Assembly (NCBI GenBank): GCA_002049455.2
Contig: KV918981.1
Coordinates: 62,001-126,000, forward strand
Length of the DNA stretch: 64,000 nt
Reading direction: 5' to 3'
Origin: Porphyra umbilicalis
Lineage: Eukaryota > Rhodophyta > Bangiophyceae > Bangiales > Bangiaceae
A program made the position numbers and the translations under genes. Shown here one piece after another: positions 1-10,518 of the stretch (the stretch's first letter is position 1; each line of letters begins with the position of its first letter). The notes below the pieces were generated by a model. It saw only the letters and a program-made list of their open reading frames with translations, had not been told where the DNA came from and searched no databases.

Positions 1-597
1 ACCACGCCGTCCGCTGTTTTGTGCACGTAGGCCACGTGCTCGCCGCGGTCCTCCAGTGGAAGCGTCGACAGTGTGCTCACGGGGTATCCCCGCGTTGCCA
101 TTTTGACGACCCCTATACATCGCAGACCCATGCCCAGCAGGTGCTGGGCAGCAGCCACACTGACAAAGTAGGAATCTGCGCAGACGACCCGCGTGGTACC
201 CGCCCAATGGGCAACAAGCTTCTTCAGGAGAGCTACGCCGTGTGGCAAGTCATTTTCGTTGCTCTCCGCGTCGTCCTTCCGGTACTCGGCCGTCTTCACA
301 ATGCTCAGGTTCTGCATAATTCAGCTCCACCCGCACGCCGCATTTTGTATTTCACAGTCGTTCTCGGGTTTGCGGTCAATTGCGACCCGTTGGATCCAAT
401 GACCCCCTTGCCAGTACCATTTGCACGTGGATTCGTCCACGCAAATCAAGTCACTCGGCGTCACATGGGCAGCGCGGTGAGTGTTGATTGATGTAGCATA
501 TTTTGCTTGCAATTCGCAAATTGCCACAACTAGCCCCCTTGACGAGCCAAAGCCCACGTACTGTGGGAATTGGCCTGTGGCATGCCTTTTCGTGGGT
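1..597 (-). pseudogene. piggyBac-type (DDE_Tnp_1_7) transposase fragment, truncated by window edge
   Basis: Reading the minus strand from 597 to 1 gives one frame that is open except for a TGA at 321-323. It contains ICVDES, the usual setting of the first catalytic Asp of piggyBac-type DDE transposases, and about 100 residues later VCADSYFVSV, the setting of the second. A Gly/Lys-rich linker and a stretch ending near MATRGYP follow the family pattern. The third acidic residue would lie beyond base 1. No ATG is convincing: an in-frame TGA lies at about 598-600. The in-frame stop and missing N-terminus argue for a dead copy, although the part beyond the window is unseen. The family call rests on motif recognition, not a search. 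Confidence 0.6.
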
Positions 598-751
598 CAC
601 TTTCGCATTGTTCCTCTTTTATTGTTTGTTCGATTGCCTGTCTGATCTGTGTGCCGTGACTCATTACGATCGCTTGTGATCGGACGGTCGCTCGACCGGT
701 GCCCTCGTTTTTATTAAATCACCGTGGGTCCGAAGTTGCCGTCGTGGGCAC

Positions 752-2239
752 TGTGACGACACGCTCAGCCCACCCCACCCCGTTGGGGGGAGGGCGAGCC
801 AGATCGTGTCGCTGGGTAGTCCTGTCGGGGAATACCCGCCCCGAAAGAAAACTCCGAAGAGCACACACGCACGGCGTCGACCGGGGGGAGACGCCCCGAG
901 CGACAAACACGAGTTGTGTGACCGGAAGTTCACTTAACCGCGTCGAAGGCCTCGAGACAACACTCACGCCCCGCCCTCTTATCCCGTCCGTTCTTCTCAG
1001 ACCCTCCGAAAACCCCCCTCAGATTCCCTCAAAGGACCCTCAGAAAACCATCCTCAGACACCCTCAAAGGAGCATCGGAAAACCCTCTCCTCAGGGCCCA
1101 GGGGGCCAGTCTCAGCAGAGGACGGCCGAAGCTTCGAAAACCGCCTTGAGTAGAGGCGGGGGAAGGGCGCTACGTGATACCCTCGCGGCGGCGCCCCGGG
1201 GCCTGGGGCGCGGAGTAATGTAAGTCAACAGTCCAAGTCAAGTTTACACAAAATTAGGCCCTAAACTAGGGGCCCGCCAGGGGGGGTTACTAGTCCCAGG
1301 GAAGTAAATTAGGCCCTTAATTAGGGGCCCGCGCGGGGGTTGTCATGATTCTATCGCCGAGGATTATATCCGTGCATTATATCCGTATCCACTTCGGATA
1401 CGAGCCGGGGACGAGTATCCAAAATGCATTATGGAAAAAGCAGCTGAGGATATATCTATCCTGTCCGACAGAAATGGCAAAATTATATCGGATCCGTATC
1501 ACAGATATTAGAGTCAGGATACAGGGACATATACCGTTATGAGGCTTCCCACGCCTGCATACTCTGGTTAAACACAGTCGACCTCTCTTTTCGCGTGCCG
1601 ACAATCGAAAAATTAATGACCGAACATTTGGCAGCGACAAGCCCCGTTCCAGCCCGACCCGGGTGGAACATTTAAATCACGCGACTCGACCCGACTGCGT
1701 TGTTGTCAAAGTGTAAAACGATATTCAGAAGGGTCTTTCTGACGTCCGTTCACACAAACGGCGGGGAACCGCCTCGACGGCGCCTGTTTGGGGGTTGAGA
1801 TCAAGTGTGGATTTCGAGTCGTACTGACGTCCATTACGCACTCGAATAACGGCGTTCGACTTGTGCTCTTATTGAGCTGTCCGTTGGACTTGGGGGATTA
1901 TATTCGGATCCAATAAATGTATCCGGATACGATTATGATCTACTCAAATATCCGGTTCCGGAGAGAGATATCCTGATCCGAATCTCAGCTGATGGAGTTA
2001 TCTGTCATCAGATACGAAGGATCGGCGTGTATCCGTATCCCATTACGGCCCAAAATCCACATCCTGACAACCCCTGGTTTCTAGTCTCAGGGAAGTCTTG
2101 GGATTGTAGTTATGGTTGGTGAGCCACGGGGTGATCACAAGTTGGTCGCCAACGGATCGATTTGAAACATGTGGCAGTGGGACATATTTTTCGGGGATCT
2201 GGTTCCCCGAGTGTGGGGGCCATTTGCCGGGCCGTCAGA
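752..2239 (-). repeat. 3' LTR of element A, expanded by an inserted hAT-like element
   Basis: The stretch from TGTGACGACACGC at 752 to GCCGTCAGA at 2239 matches the other LTRs of the family end to end, except for the AT-rich insert at 1334-2076. Without that insert it is about 745 bp, like the 750-bp right LTR of element B. It contains the family's internal tandem of about 35 bp (CCTCAGACACCCTCAAAGG-type units, 1000-1090). The outermost base pair nearest the internal region is mutated (TCTGAC for TGTGAC on the minus strand). Confidence 0.85.
1334..2076. mobile_element. hAT-like non-coding element inserted in the LTR
   Basis: This AT-rich 743-bp block is absent from the three other LTRs of the family. 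Its ends are inverted repeats, CGGGGGTTGTCATGAT on the left and the complement of ATCCTGACAACCCCTG on the right, close to the CAGGGG...CCCCTG tips of the two other hAT-like insertions in element A. It is full of ATCCGTATCC / GGATACG motifs in both orientations. No long ORF and no clean 8-bp target duplication were found (ggcccgcg and gtttctag), so the superfamily call is by resemblance. Confidence 0.6.
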
Positions 2240-2258
2240 ATTCCGCCTTCTTAAGGGG
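2240..2258 (-). other. Polypurine tract of element A
   Basis: On the minus strand, CCCCTTAAGAAGGCGGAAT sits directly against the inner end of the 3' LTR, in the same place as the tract at 50731-50749 of element B. It would prime plus-strand DNA synthesis. Confidence 0.7.
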
Positions 2259-2680
2259 TTGCCGTCCCGGCGGCCCAAAGCCAGGGAGGCGGGCCCGCCC
2301 GAGTGTTACGGGCGGGCCAGGACGGCTAGCCGGCGTCCTCCCCAGAGTGGGGCCCGGGGGCTGCCCCGGTCACCGCTGGCAGGAGCCGCTCCGGATCGTG
2401 GGGGCGAGCCCGCCGCGGGCAAGGTGGTACGCGTCGTTACCGTGGGGTGGACTCGGCGGCGGGTCAGGGGGGGGGGCCGCGTGGCCGGGGCGGGCCTCGC
2501 CAACCGTGCCCGGTGGGGCAAACAGGGGGGCGCCGAGTATGGTGCCCTCGCCCCCCTTGTGGGGCTGTCCCGCGGGCCCACCTGGAGGAGTCATCCAAGA
2601 CATCGTCAATCGGTATACTAACCGATTAGGAGAGGAAGGGGACCCGCCACGCGGCCAGTGCCCGTGCCCACGCCGGGTCA
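2259..2680 (-). other. 3' non-coding remnant of element A with a large internal deletion
   Basis: From 2259 to about 2597 the sequence matches, in reverse complement, the 3' non-coding part of element B (about 50400-50730). At about 2598 it jumps to sequence matching B around 47410-47490. About 2.9 kb present in B, holding the chromodomain and the antisense ORF, is therefore missing here. Confidence 0.75.
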
Positions 2681-2682
2681 TA

Positions 2683-4251
2683 TCCGTCTGACACCAGATA
2701 AGAACCCATGGCATCAGATAAGAACCAACTGTAAGGGTCGATTCTTCACAGTGTTTACATACTAAGTGAGTTTCTGGATAACCAAACAGATGCCAACACT
2801 CACACAGGAAGGCCCGTCTTCCCCCAAAGAAAAAATGGATTCTGTAGTGAGATACATGAATGAAAAGAGCAGGTCTTCAGCTCGCCAACCATGTGATCAG
2901 CTGTTCCATACGCCATCGTCGTCGGCAGAGACGGGTGGCCGAGTGTTTTTGATGGGGTCTCTGTCCAGAGGTTCCAACGGTCAATTTTTGGCTCAAATCG
3001 CCCTCTGCGACCCTGCCAAGCGTCCATTGCGCGCGCGGGCCAAAAATCTGACCAGGCAGAAAAGCACGATTCCCAGTCCTGAGCTTGTGTGTTGCACGTG
3101 GCGCGGCCCGAGCTACAGAAGTTCCACATGTCCATGTGAAGCGCACTTCCGGTGCAATGAGTACGCCAGATACAGCGGGGCATTCTTCATCACGTCGAGA
3201 CGCTTCGGAGGCCATAAATCAGTACATCCTCGTCGTCCCGGAAAGGCAATCCACATGGCTTCAAAGAAAAACCCTGCACTTACGACCCCGCTCAGGCCGA
3301 ATTCATAACCCAATGTGGGTCCACAAGGCCAGAAACGGCTTTTGTGTCCCACCCCCAGTTAAGCTCCACTGCGCCGCGGGGGAGCTTTCAAAAGGAGCAG
3401 ACCGAGTGGTGTCGGACGTTAACCTGGAGCTTTTGGTGTCACGCCTCTCCCCGGTGGTCCGTAAGAACCTGTCGTGCCCGACAATCGTGCAGGGAACGCT
3501 TTCGACAGCGGGACGAGCAACTGTTTTGACGGCGCCGGAGGTGCTGGCGGCTGTTCAGCAGCTTGACGCCGACAAGCTCAAGAATCAGCAGGACCTCGAG
3601 TTGGGTCGTCGGCAGAGGGAGGCGACGGTGGCAGCCAACAAGCCCAAAAAGGCCGAGCTGGCTGCAGCGCAGGAGCGCACGAAGTGGGCCAATGTTTGGT
3701 GTCTGGTCAGTGAGGAGGCGGCCGAGGAGGGCCGGCACCGGCTGCACCGACTGTACCCGTCTCCCCGCAAGCTGATCCTGAGGCAACGTGCCAACAAGCA
3801 GCGCAAGCTGTTTCATGTGCCCAACGCGGGTGATTGTCGCCAGCGTGGACTGCTGTGATCACGCCCTTGGTTCTTTTGTTCTTTTTTCTGTTCAAGCTGT
3901 GGTTGGATAGAATATTGCCAGGGTTTTCCAGGGTCTTGATTGGTGCAATAGGATTTACCCCCATAGACAGTTGACTCAATTCAGACGGTCACACATCAAC
4001 ACTATGGTACAATTATCCGTCAACACTGCAGAACGTCTAGGTTTTCCCAGGATGCTTGATGGGTTGTTAACTGGTGTATACCCCGATACCGACCCACCTA
4101 CCAACCAAAAGAGTGAAGCGTCCATTTTTTGTGGAAAAGCAATTGTGGAGGAGGGGAGGGTGAGCTGAGCCAAACGGTGTGCTTTTCGAAGGAAGTGAAC
4201 CAGTGGTTGATAAGTGGGGACAGGATGGGTTCTTATCTGGTGTCAGACGGG
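2683..4251 (+). mobile_element. 1.57-kb TA-flanked inverted-repeat transposon, possibly pogo/Tigger-like
   Basis: Terminal inverted repeats of about 27 bp (core CTGACACCAGATAAGAACCC) match at 26 positions. The element is flanked by TA at 2681-2682 and at 4252-4253. It interrupts element A beyond the integrase C-terminus. The left end carries a second partial copy of the core, CATCAGATAAGAACC. TA duplications and a DDE-like ORF (3085-3858) suggest Tc1/mariner/pogo. The orientation given is that of the ORF. Confidence 0.7.
3085..3858 (+). CDS. ORF in the TA-flanked transposon, possible C-terminal part of a pogo-like transposase
   Basis: A 257-residue ORF fills the middle of the inverted-repeat element. 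Residues from about 30 to 60 include DTAGHSSSRRDASEAINQ and then ILVVPERQSTWLQ, loosely like the DGHxSH...LPPxxTxxLQPLD block of DDE_1 (pogo/Tigger/jerky) transposases. The second half (VLTAPEVLAAVQQLDADK, then a Lys/Arg/Glu/Ala-rich helix) resembles the basic tails of such proteins. The N-terminal DNA-binding half is missing in this frame, so the gene is probably frameshifted or truncated. It could also be an unrelated accessory ORF. Confidence 0.4.
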   Translation: MCVARGAARATEVPHVHVKRTSGAMSTPDTAGHSSSRRDASEAINQYILVVPERQSTWLQRKTLHLRPRSGRIHNPMWVHKARNGFCVPPPVKLHCAAGELSKGADRVVSDVNLELLVSRLSPVVRKNLSCPTIVQGTLSTAGRATVLTAPEVLAAVQQLDADKLKNQQDLELGRRQREATVAANKPKKAELAAAQERTKWANVWCLVSEEAAEEGRHRLHRLYPSPRKLILRQRANKQRKLFHVPNAGDCRQRGLL

Positions 4252-4253
4252 TA

Positions 4254-6072
4254 TTCGGGTGGTTCCGGGGCCCGGGTGGCGTGGTTCCCGTTGATTGGAC
4301 GGATGCCATCGTCACTTTCGATGGTAGGCCGACGCCCGTCGGTCTTCATGATCTGATAGGGTCCCAGTGTCTTTAAGACTAGTTTACCCCCCTGGTTCTC
4401 GTGGGACTTCACAAATACCCAGTCTCCAACTCGGAGGGCTTCGCGGCGAGCCTGCACGCGCTTGTCGAAGGCCCGTTTGTACCGGGCCTGTGCTTTTTCC
4501 ATTGTATCCCGTACTAGGGGGATTAGTGAGTCGAGGCGCTGGAGGAAATTCTCCTTGGCTCGCCCGGGGGTTACTATCTCCCCGGGGTCGGTGCCCGCTG
4601 CATGTCGTTCGATCGCCACGGGTGTAGACCGTCGTGGACTTACGAACGCGATGGGGACTTGCCCGGTGCTGCTATGCACTTGCGAATTATCAGCCGTTAC
4701 TACCAGGCTTAATTATCGGGACCACGTAACTACGTGGTCACTTACGTAGTGTCGTAGTTGCTCAACTAAGGTCATATTAAACCGTTCGACCTGCCCATTA
4801 GTCTGGAGGTAGTAAGGTGCGGCATAATTGATGTCAATACCCAGTGCCCTGTGTGGGAGTACAGGCTCGTGCCAGCGGTCGGATATCCCTCGGCCTGTGA
4901 ACGACCGTGTCACCGCGCAAAGGGGAGAGTCGGTAGACGTTCTCGTCCCCACAACGGTGGTTTACTCAGGGAAAGCAAAGACAATCGACAACCTCCCGGC
5001 TCGCGATCCGCCGCCGGTGGCTGGGGCCCAATCTTAAGGGCGGCCGCCCACCGGCCTCAGCGCACGCGTACGCGCGTCGGCCCCCTCGCTCCAGCCCGGT
5101 CAGTGTCAGGAGGTGCCGGCGGCACCTCGTGTCCGACCACGCTAAGCCAGTCCGTCACAAATGCCACACACTACACACACTACTATTACCGGGGTGACAG
5201 TACGGTACCACGGTTAGGGCTGTCAGTCCGAGCGTGCAATCTGGGGGGTGAGGACAGTAGGATCCACACCGTGAGCACTCCTTTCCAGAGTACGGCAGCG
5301 AATTAGGGTCAGATATCCGATAGAAATGAATCGGGGATCCCATAGATAGCAACCCACGTGTCCAGGAAGGCACTGAGGACATCCAAAGCCGTGATGTCCT
5401 TCAATGGGACCGCCCTTGTGACCTCAGTGAAGCGGTCACTAATGACTAGGATATACTCATATCCTTCGGGTGTCCGTGGCAATGGCCCAAGTAAGTCAAT
5501 GGCCAGAGCCTCGAAAGGTTCTGTGGCGGAGAACAGTCGCATGGGTGCGGTACTTTGCGTCCCCATGAGGCGGGTCTTTGCGCAGGCAGGGCACGCCGCC
5601 ACTCAACCGAAGACGTCGGCTGCCAAGGAGGGCCAATAGTAATGGTTCCTCATGGTCTGGTACATCCAGGGACCACCGGGATGTGCCGCCAAGAGGGACG
5701 AGTGTTCCGCCCGTAAGACGTCCTTGACTAGGGACCGGGGTATCAACAACTGTTGGGAGCTGGCTCGATGACCTTCTCGGCAGAGCAGCCCATCCGCATT
5801 CTGGTAGAAGCGGGTGGGCTCGCCGGTGTCAAGTGACCGCTTGACCTCCTGAAAGAACTCATCGCCCCCCTGCTTCTGGGCCAGTTCGACCAAGGGTATG
5901 CGGGCGGTCTCCCTGTTCTCGGGGAGTCGGGGGTCGAGCACTGCCCTCGACCGTGTGGTCACCCCGACTGTGGGGATCTCCTGGGAGATTGGTCCCGTGT
6001 TCAGCCCGTCAGTCGGGATGCGGGACAGCGCGTCGGCCACCGCATGTTGGGGGCCGGGCTGGTACTCCACAT
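4254..6072 (-). pseudogene. Element A integrase, broken
   Basis: Read leftward from 6072, the sequence encodes the end of the RNase H tail (VEYQPGPQHAVADALSRI), then the HHCC zinc-binding region (HPGGPWMYQTMRNHYYW, CPACAKTR) and the catalytic core. The first Asp is kept in ALAIDLLGPLPRT. The second lies in a damaged LSDNGP motif: three point changes make it Ile-stop-Pro-stop around 5300-5312. After the insertion at 4851-5268 come the Glu-bearing block (NGQVERFN) and the C-terminal GPY/F-like region (DWVFVKSHENQGGKL...LGPYQI). Frames change at about 5603 and 4700. There is no chromodomain after it, unlike element B. Confidence 0.85.
4851..5268. mobile_element. Probable small insertion in element A integrase
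   Basis: About 418 bp interrupt sequence that is continuous in element B (between the LWKEVLK and ALSIDTN codons). The ends read TGTGTGGG on one side and GATCCACA on the other, a short inverted TGTGG/CCACA, with only a weak 3-bp flank match (ccc/ccg). It has no ORF of its own. The superfamily is unknown and the exact ends are uncertain by several bases. Confidence 0.45.
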
Positions 6073-7029
6073 CAGGGGCTGAGGTGGATAAAGTTGAGCC
6101 AGACATATCCGCACAGTATAATCAGATTTATCCATATTCCATGCCGTAGCTGCGTACTCATAATGTACTCTGTCCATGCCCCCATGATTAAAATGTGCCA
6201 TATTAATTCTCCGAAGGCAGTACATAATTTAATCAGAGTGGAGTTCTTTTGCCTGAGCTTATCCGAATCCCAGTATCGGGTGCGCTCTACAGCAGTATTC
6301 TGGGGCAGCCCTTGCGACGGCGCAGGCGGAGAAGATGCGACTGTTGGCCACCAGGTCAGATATAGTGGCAGACACGTCGCAACTACGATGGTTACATGTC
6401 TGACACGCCCGAGCTGGATGCCCGCAGCACGATGTGAGGGTGTTTGGATATCAGCAGCATGTTCCAACCTTCTTCAGGTGAGGAGCAGCCATGCCCCCCT
6501 GCATCCCGACACATGTAACCTGCTCCTCTTTGCTGTCTCAACACTCTCTGGCGTCCCCCACTTTTGAACTCCGAAAAGCACGCATCGTGACCGGGCGAGC
6601 ACTGCCCGCAGGACCAGAAACCTTCCGGTGTCCGAGGACGAGAGTGCTGCCTTGGGTATACAAGCTCGGGTTGGGCAGGCACCCTGAACCACTCTGACTT
6701 CCTAGGAAGTTGAGCCAACCTAGAGCCTTACGTTGGCTGGCGCCACAGACTTTGTCGGTGGTGTCATCGGACAACCTCTCGTTTGCAAGTGCGCGATCCT
6801 TATTGGTGCATAACCTTCCTCGGACGGAATATACTCATTCTGGGTACACAGAGTATATTCAGAATCGGAGCGAAAGATATCCGAATACGTTACTGATGCT
6901 TACTCCGACCGGCGCCGTCAGATCCGAATTCGGATACATGACTGCATCAAAAACTCAAATCCGAGTGCATGTCAGCAGAAGTGGAATATATTCTGAATTA
7001 TTAGAAAATGGCTGATTCAAAAGCCCCTG
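6073..7029. mobile_element. hAT-like element with perfect 8-bp target duplication
   Basis: The 957-bp insert begins CAGGGGCTGAGG and ends AAAAGCCCCTG. It is flanked on both sides by CTCCACAT (6065-6072 and 7030-7037). CAGGG tips with 8-bp duplications are typical of hAT. It splits the RNase H-integrase junction of element A. Removing the insert plus one duplicate (965 bp) puts the two halves (DVE and VEYQPGPQ) back in one frame. It is AT-rich with ATCCGAAT-type motifs and has no credible transposase ORF, so it is non-autonomous. Confidence 0.85.
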
Positions 7030-7037
7030 CTCCACAT

Positions 7038-8557
7038 CATTGTCGAGCTCCGACAGGAGGATGCGCCAACGATTGAGCATATTGTTGGTGCAGGACGTCG
7101 TGGGTAGTATCCACTTCAGTGCCTTGTGGTCACACTGGATGAGGAACTTGGTGCCTTCGATGTACGGTCGTAGTAAACCGACCGCCCATACCACACTTAG
7201 TCCCTCAATCTCGGTGACGGTGTAGTTCTTCTCCGCCGGCAGTAGGCCTTTACTGAAGTAGCTTACTGGCAGGTACTTGCCATCGGGTTGCTACTGTAGT
7301 AGGCAGCACCCTAGCTGGTCGTAGAGAGCATCCACATCGATGATGTACTTCCCCTCCTTGCGCTGTATCGCGAGGATGGGCGGGTGGCATAGCTGTTCGC
7401 GTAGTTTTGTCGCACGCGGCCTGTTCCTTCGGGGTAGGGAGACTCTACCGCTTTGGAATCTTCACGCTGCTCAAGTCTTTCAGCGGCTTCGCTGTCTTAG
7501 CGAAGTCTACCGTGAACCGACGGTAGACATTGCACATGCCCAAGAAACTCCTTATTTGGGATCGGGTCTTGGGGAAGATGGCCTTCTTGATGGCCTTGAG
7601 GTTCTTCTCGTTCACACTCAAGCACCCTGGCCGCACTACATGGCCGAGGGACTCCACCCTGCAGCTAAAGAGGTGGCACTTCTGTGCGTTGAGGGTGACC
7701 CCATGCTTCCCGAGTAAGGTGAGCACCGTGTCCAAGTGGGACAGGTGGGACTCGGCATTGGCGGAGAAGATGATGAGGTCGTCTCAGTAGACGAGCACAT
7801 TCTGCCACTTGACTCCGGATAGGATCATGTCAATAGCCCGCTGGAAAGTGGCAGGGGCATTGCACAGGCCCAACGGAAGATGGATACACTGGTACTCCCC
7901 GCAGTGGCAGGTGAACGCCGTGTTAAGCTTATCCTCATCGGCTAGGGGGATTTGCCAGTACCCCGCGTTGCAGTCCAACGTCGAGAAGAACCAGGCATCC
8001 CCGAAGGAGTCGATGCATTCGTCCATCCTGGGTAAAGGATACGAGTCGCGTACTGTGCGCTCGTTCAAATGCCGATAGTAAATGCAGAACCGAGGACTCC
8101 CGTCGGGTTTCGGGATGAGTACGACCAGGCTAGCCCATTCACTCTGGCTGGGTTCTATACCTTCGACCTTGAGCATTCGGTCGACATGGGCCTTGATGAG
8201 TTCCCTACTTCGGGGACGCATCGGATAGGGGTTGAGCCGGACGGGCTTGGAGCCCGGCTTCAACTCGATCCGGTGCTCCGTGGCCTTGATGGGGCCCAAG
8301 TGCCCACTCAAGAGTGCTCGGTGCTTCTCCAGTAGGGTGAGCACTTGCGGCCAAAACCCCTCGGGCAAGTTCGAAGTATGAACGTGGGGCTCCTCCACGG
8401 GGTCTGTCGCGTCTGGCGCGGTCGTCGGACTGGGACTGAGGGAAGCCCAGTCCTCTCGGGATATGGCGGCTACTGTACCGGAGAAGGCCGACATATGCCC
8501 TAGGACCATGCCCTTTGGGATTCGCTTCCTCGTATTCCCCGTATGCGATACTTCCAT
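7038..8557 (-). pseudogene. Element A reverse transcriptase and RNase H, broken
   Basis: Minus-strand frame from 8557 gives the gypsy RT: RIELKPGSKPVRLNPYPMRP, then FCIYYRHLN (normally FCIDYR), FSTLDCNAGYWQIPL and LPLGLCNAPATFQRAI. The frame stops at TGA 7784-7786 inside the catalytic YxDD box (Y-stop-DD). It resumes to 7445 with SFLGMCNVYRRF. After a frame change RNase H follows: VVWAVGLLRPYIEGTKFLIQ and CDHKALKW, the latter with the usual Asp. The part between about 7200 and 7445 holds the RNase H N-terminus in damaged form. Confidence 0.85.
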
Positions 8558-9306
8558 CTACCACGTCTGGTTGGCGGTGCAGTCCATGGTGCCAGTGGCC
8601 ACATGCGAACGATGGCGCTCATACACTTGATGGCGCTGGGTGATGACCCAATTCCTATTGAATAACGTCTGTACTGGAACGTACCCCCGGGACCGCGGGG
8701 GTAGAAACACCTCGTGCGCTAGGCGCACCTTGGCGTGCGACTCACTAGCGGCACCAGCCTCGCTGGGGGGGTCCGCCCTGGCATACGACACCGTCTTACC
8801 CCGACGGAGGATGGGGACCTTACATCCATTTAGTACCTGGATGTACCCCTTGGGTCCGCAAATGTGGGGACATGGATGTCAGTGTAGTCGGTCCCTAGGA
8901 GTAGGGGGACCGACCTGCCGCGCACTACTCCACACGTGACTGGGATTGAGTAAGTGCCGACTCGCACCGTAAGGGTCACGGTGCCCGTGATGGGAAGGAG
9001 TCCCCCTTTCACGTTAAATAGCTGGGCGGTCGCCGCATCTAAAGGCGCCACCGTCATCTCCGGGGGGAGTAGCGCCTCCCGTACTAGGGAGACGCACGAC
9101 CCCGTGTCGACCATGACGCGGAGGGCTAACTCATGCCCCGCGTCCAGCCAAAGGCGACTGGCCACCTGATAGTTGGAGCACGTCAGGATGGCCACCACAT
9201 TCCGGCCGTCCACCCCCTTCGGGATGGGCGCGTCCCGAGGGCGGATCCCCTGGGGTTGGGATCGGATGCGTACTGGCATCACATCCACGCCCCGGGTTGG
9301 GTCCAC
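8558..9306 (-). pseudogene. Element A aspartic protease and protease-RT linker
   Basis: The frame from 9306 to 8830 carries VMVDTGSCVSLV, the retropepsin active site (DTG). About 70 residues later it has VPLLLGTDYTDIHV, the second conserved strand pair, giving a near-complete fold. This is the least damaged protease of the two family members, since B's copy is split by a MITE. A stop follows at 8830. The linker then continues in another frame (8558-8791, SRGYVPVQT, TGTMDCTANQTW) and is in frame with the RT after one more stop. Confidence 0.8.
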
Positions 9307-9777
9307 TAGTCGCCGCGGGGAGGGCCCAAAACCGGTGATTGATCGTTTCCCTCCTCGGACTCAGAGGAGGTGGCGGGTCCGCACTCGGGCTCGGTCTGCG
9401 GTTCCCCCTTCTCAAGCGGCGTCGATTCCTCGCCGCTTGTGCGGAATTCCTCGTCGGGAATGGCAGCGGCTACTCACTGGCGTTCGCTGGGTATCGCGGG
9501 AGCCCGAGGGCGCCCCGAGAGGAGACCAGCGATTGGCTATTGCCAATCGGTCACGTAGGCGTGCGTCCAACTCGGGGCGCACCTCGGCTCAATGACCCAC
9601 CTTGCCACACTGCCAGCAATGGTACTCTTCCGCCCGGGGTTTGGGTCAGGAAGACCCATCCCTCGGTCTAAATCGGTGGCGTGAGTTGTCGCCGCCCCCG
9701 GGAGTCGAACAGCCCCGGGCCCCGGGTCGGGCCACATCGCACCGGGTGCCGGGAGCAGGGGAGCCCACGGCCCCGAC
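9307..9777 (-). pseudogene. Element A gag zinc knuckle region, inactivated
   Basis: Around 9600-9640 the minus strand reads CWQCGKVGH-stop-AEVR, where element B has a perfect CX2CX4HX4C knuckle. The stop and the Cys-to-Arg change destroy it. The rest is an acidic, Ser-rich stretch that joins gag to protease. The adjoining gag half lies beyond the hAT insertion at 9778-10518. Confidence 0.7.
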
Positions 9778-10518
9778 CAGGGGCTTTCATGAATAAATGA
9801 CAATCTGATACAATGGATACATGCACTGGGATATACTCGTAATCAAAAAGAACGAGCCCGATTCTACATACATTTATCTGAATGGTACCCCCATTAAATG
9901 GCTCCAAACTAGATAAACGCAATCACAACGACTTAGCATGCGTGGGATGCAGGCATCCAACTACCTGAGGGAACTTCACTTCCCAGGCGCCTCACAATGC
10001 TCCTAGTTGATACTGAGGAGGCAAGTACAAGTTCAAAAAGTGCTGAACAGTAGTGAGCAAACTCAGGGCCGATAGTCGACAGTAAACAGTTGTGAAAAAC
10101 GTCGCGCGCGGCCGCTAATAGAAGGCCCACAAACATCTCAACGAGTTTCCAGACAAAAAGCTAACCGAGATACCAAGATGGACACCAAAGCCGAAACCTT
10201 TTGCCTCACATTGACTTTCGCAAGCACACTTCTGGTCATGGTCTGACGTGGGCCGCGTTCACAACTTGCACCGCGACCCGCTCTTTGGTGTTTCTTGCCA
10301 ACACGCCTTGAAAGTACATCCTGTCGGGCATACTTGTTCAAAAATCAGATATATTCTGGATAGAATCCGTATTCTGATTCATATCCTTCTTGTATTGGCT
10401 GCGGATAAGTATCTTATCCGTATTCAAGAAGTGGTGGCAAAAGTCTTATCTGATTCAACAAATGCTGATGTTGAGTATATCTGTGTGGTCACAAATTGGG
10501 CAGATTCACAAGCCCCTG
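9778..10518. mobile_element. hAT-like element in the gag of element A
   Basis: The 741-bp AT-rich insert begins CAGGGGCTTTCATG and ends CACAAGCCCCTG. Its flanks GCCCCGAC (9770-9777) and CCCCCGAT (10519-10526) match at 6 of 8 positions, an aged 8-bp duplication. The matching place in element B is uninterrupted. It carries the ATCCGTATTC / GGATAAG motif type seen in the other two. There is no coding capacity. Confidence 0.75.

Noticed and set aside
5295..5315. MITE footprint in the element A integrase at the place where B has one
   Set aside because: Three separate point changes explain the A sequence and there is no extra base, so no excision scar is needed.
10138..10341. Transposase ORF inside the hAT-like element at 9778-10518
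   Set aside because: Only 67 codons with no DDE or BED motif; the element is treated as non-autonomous.
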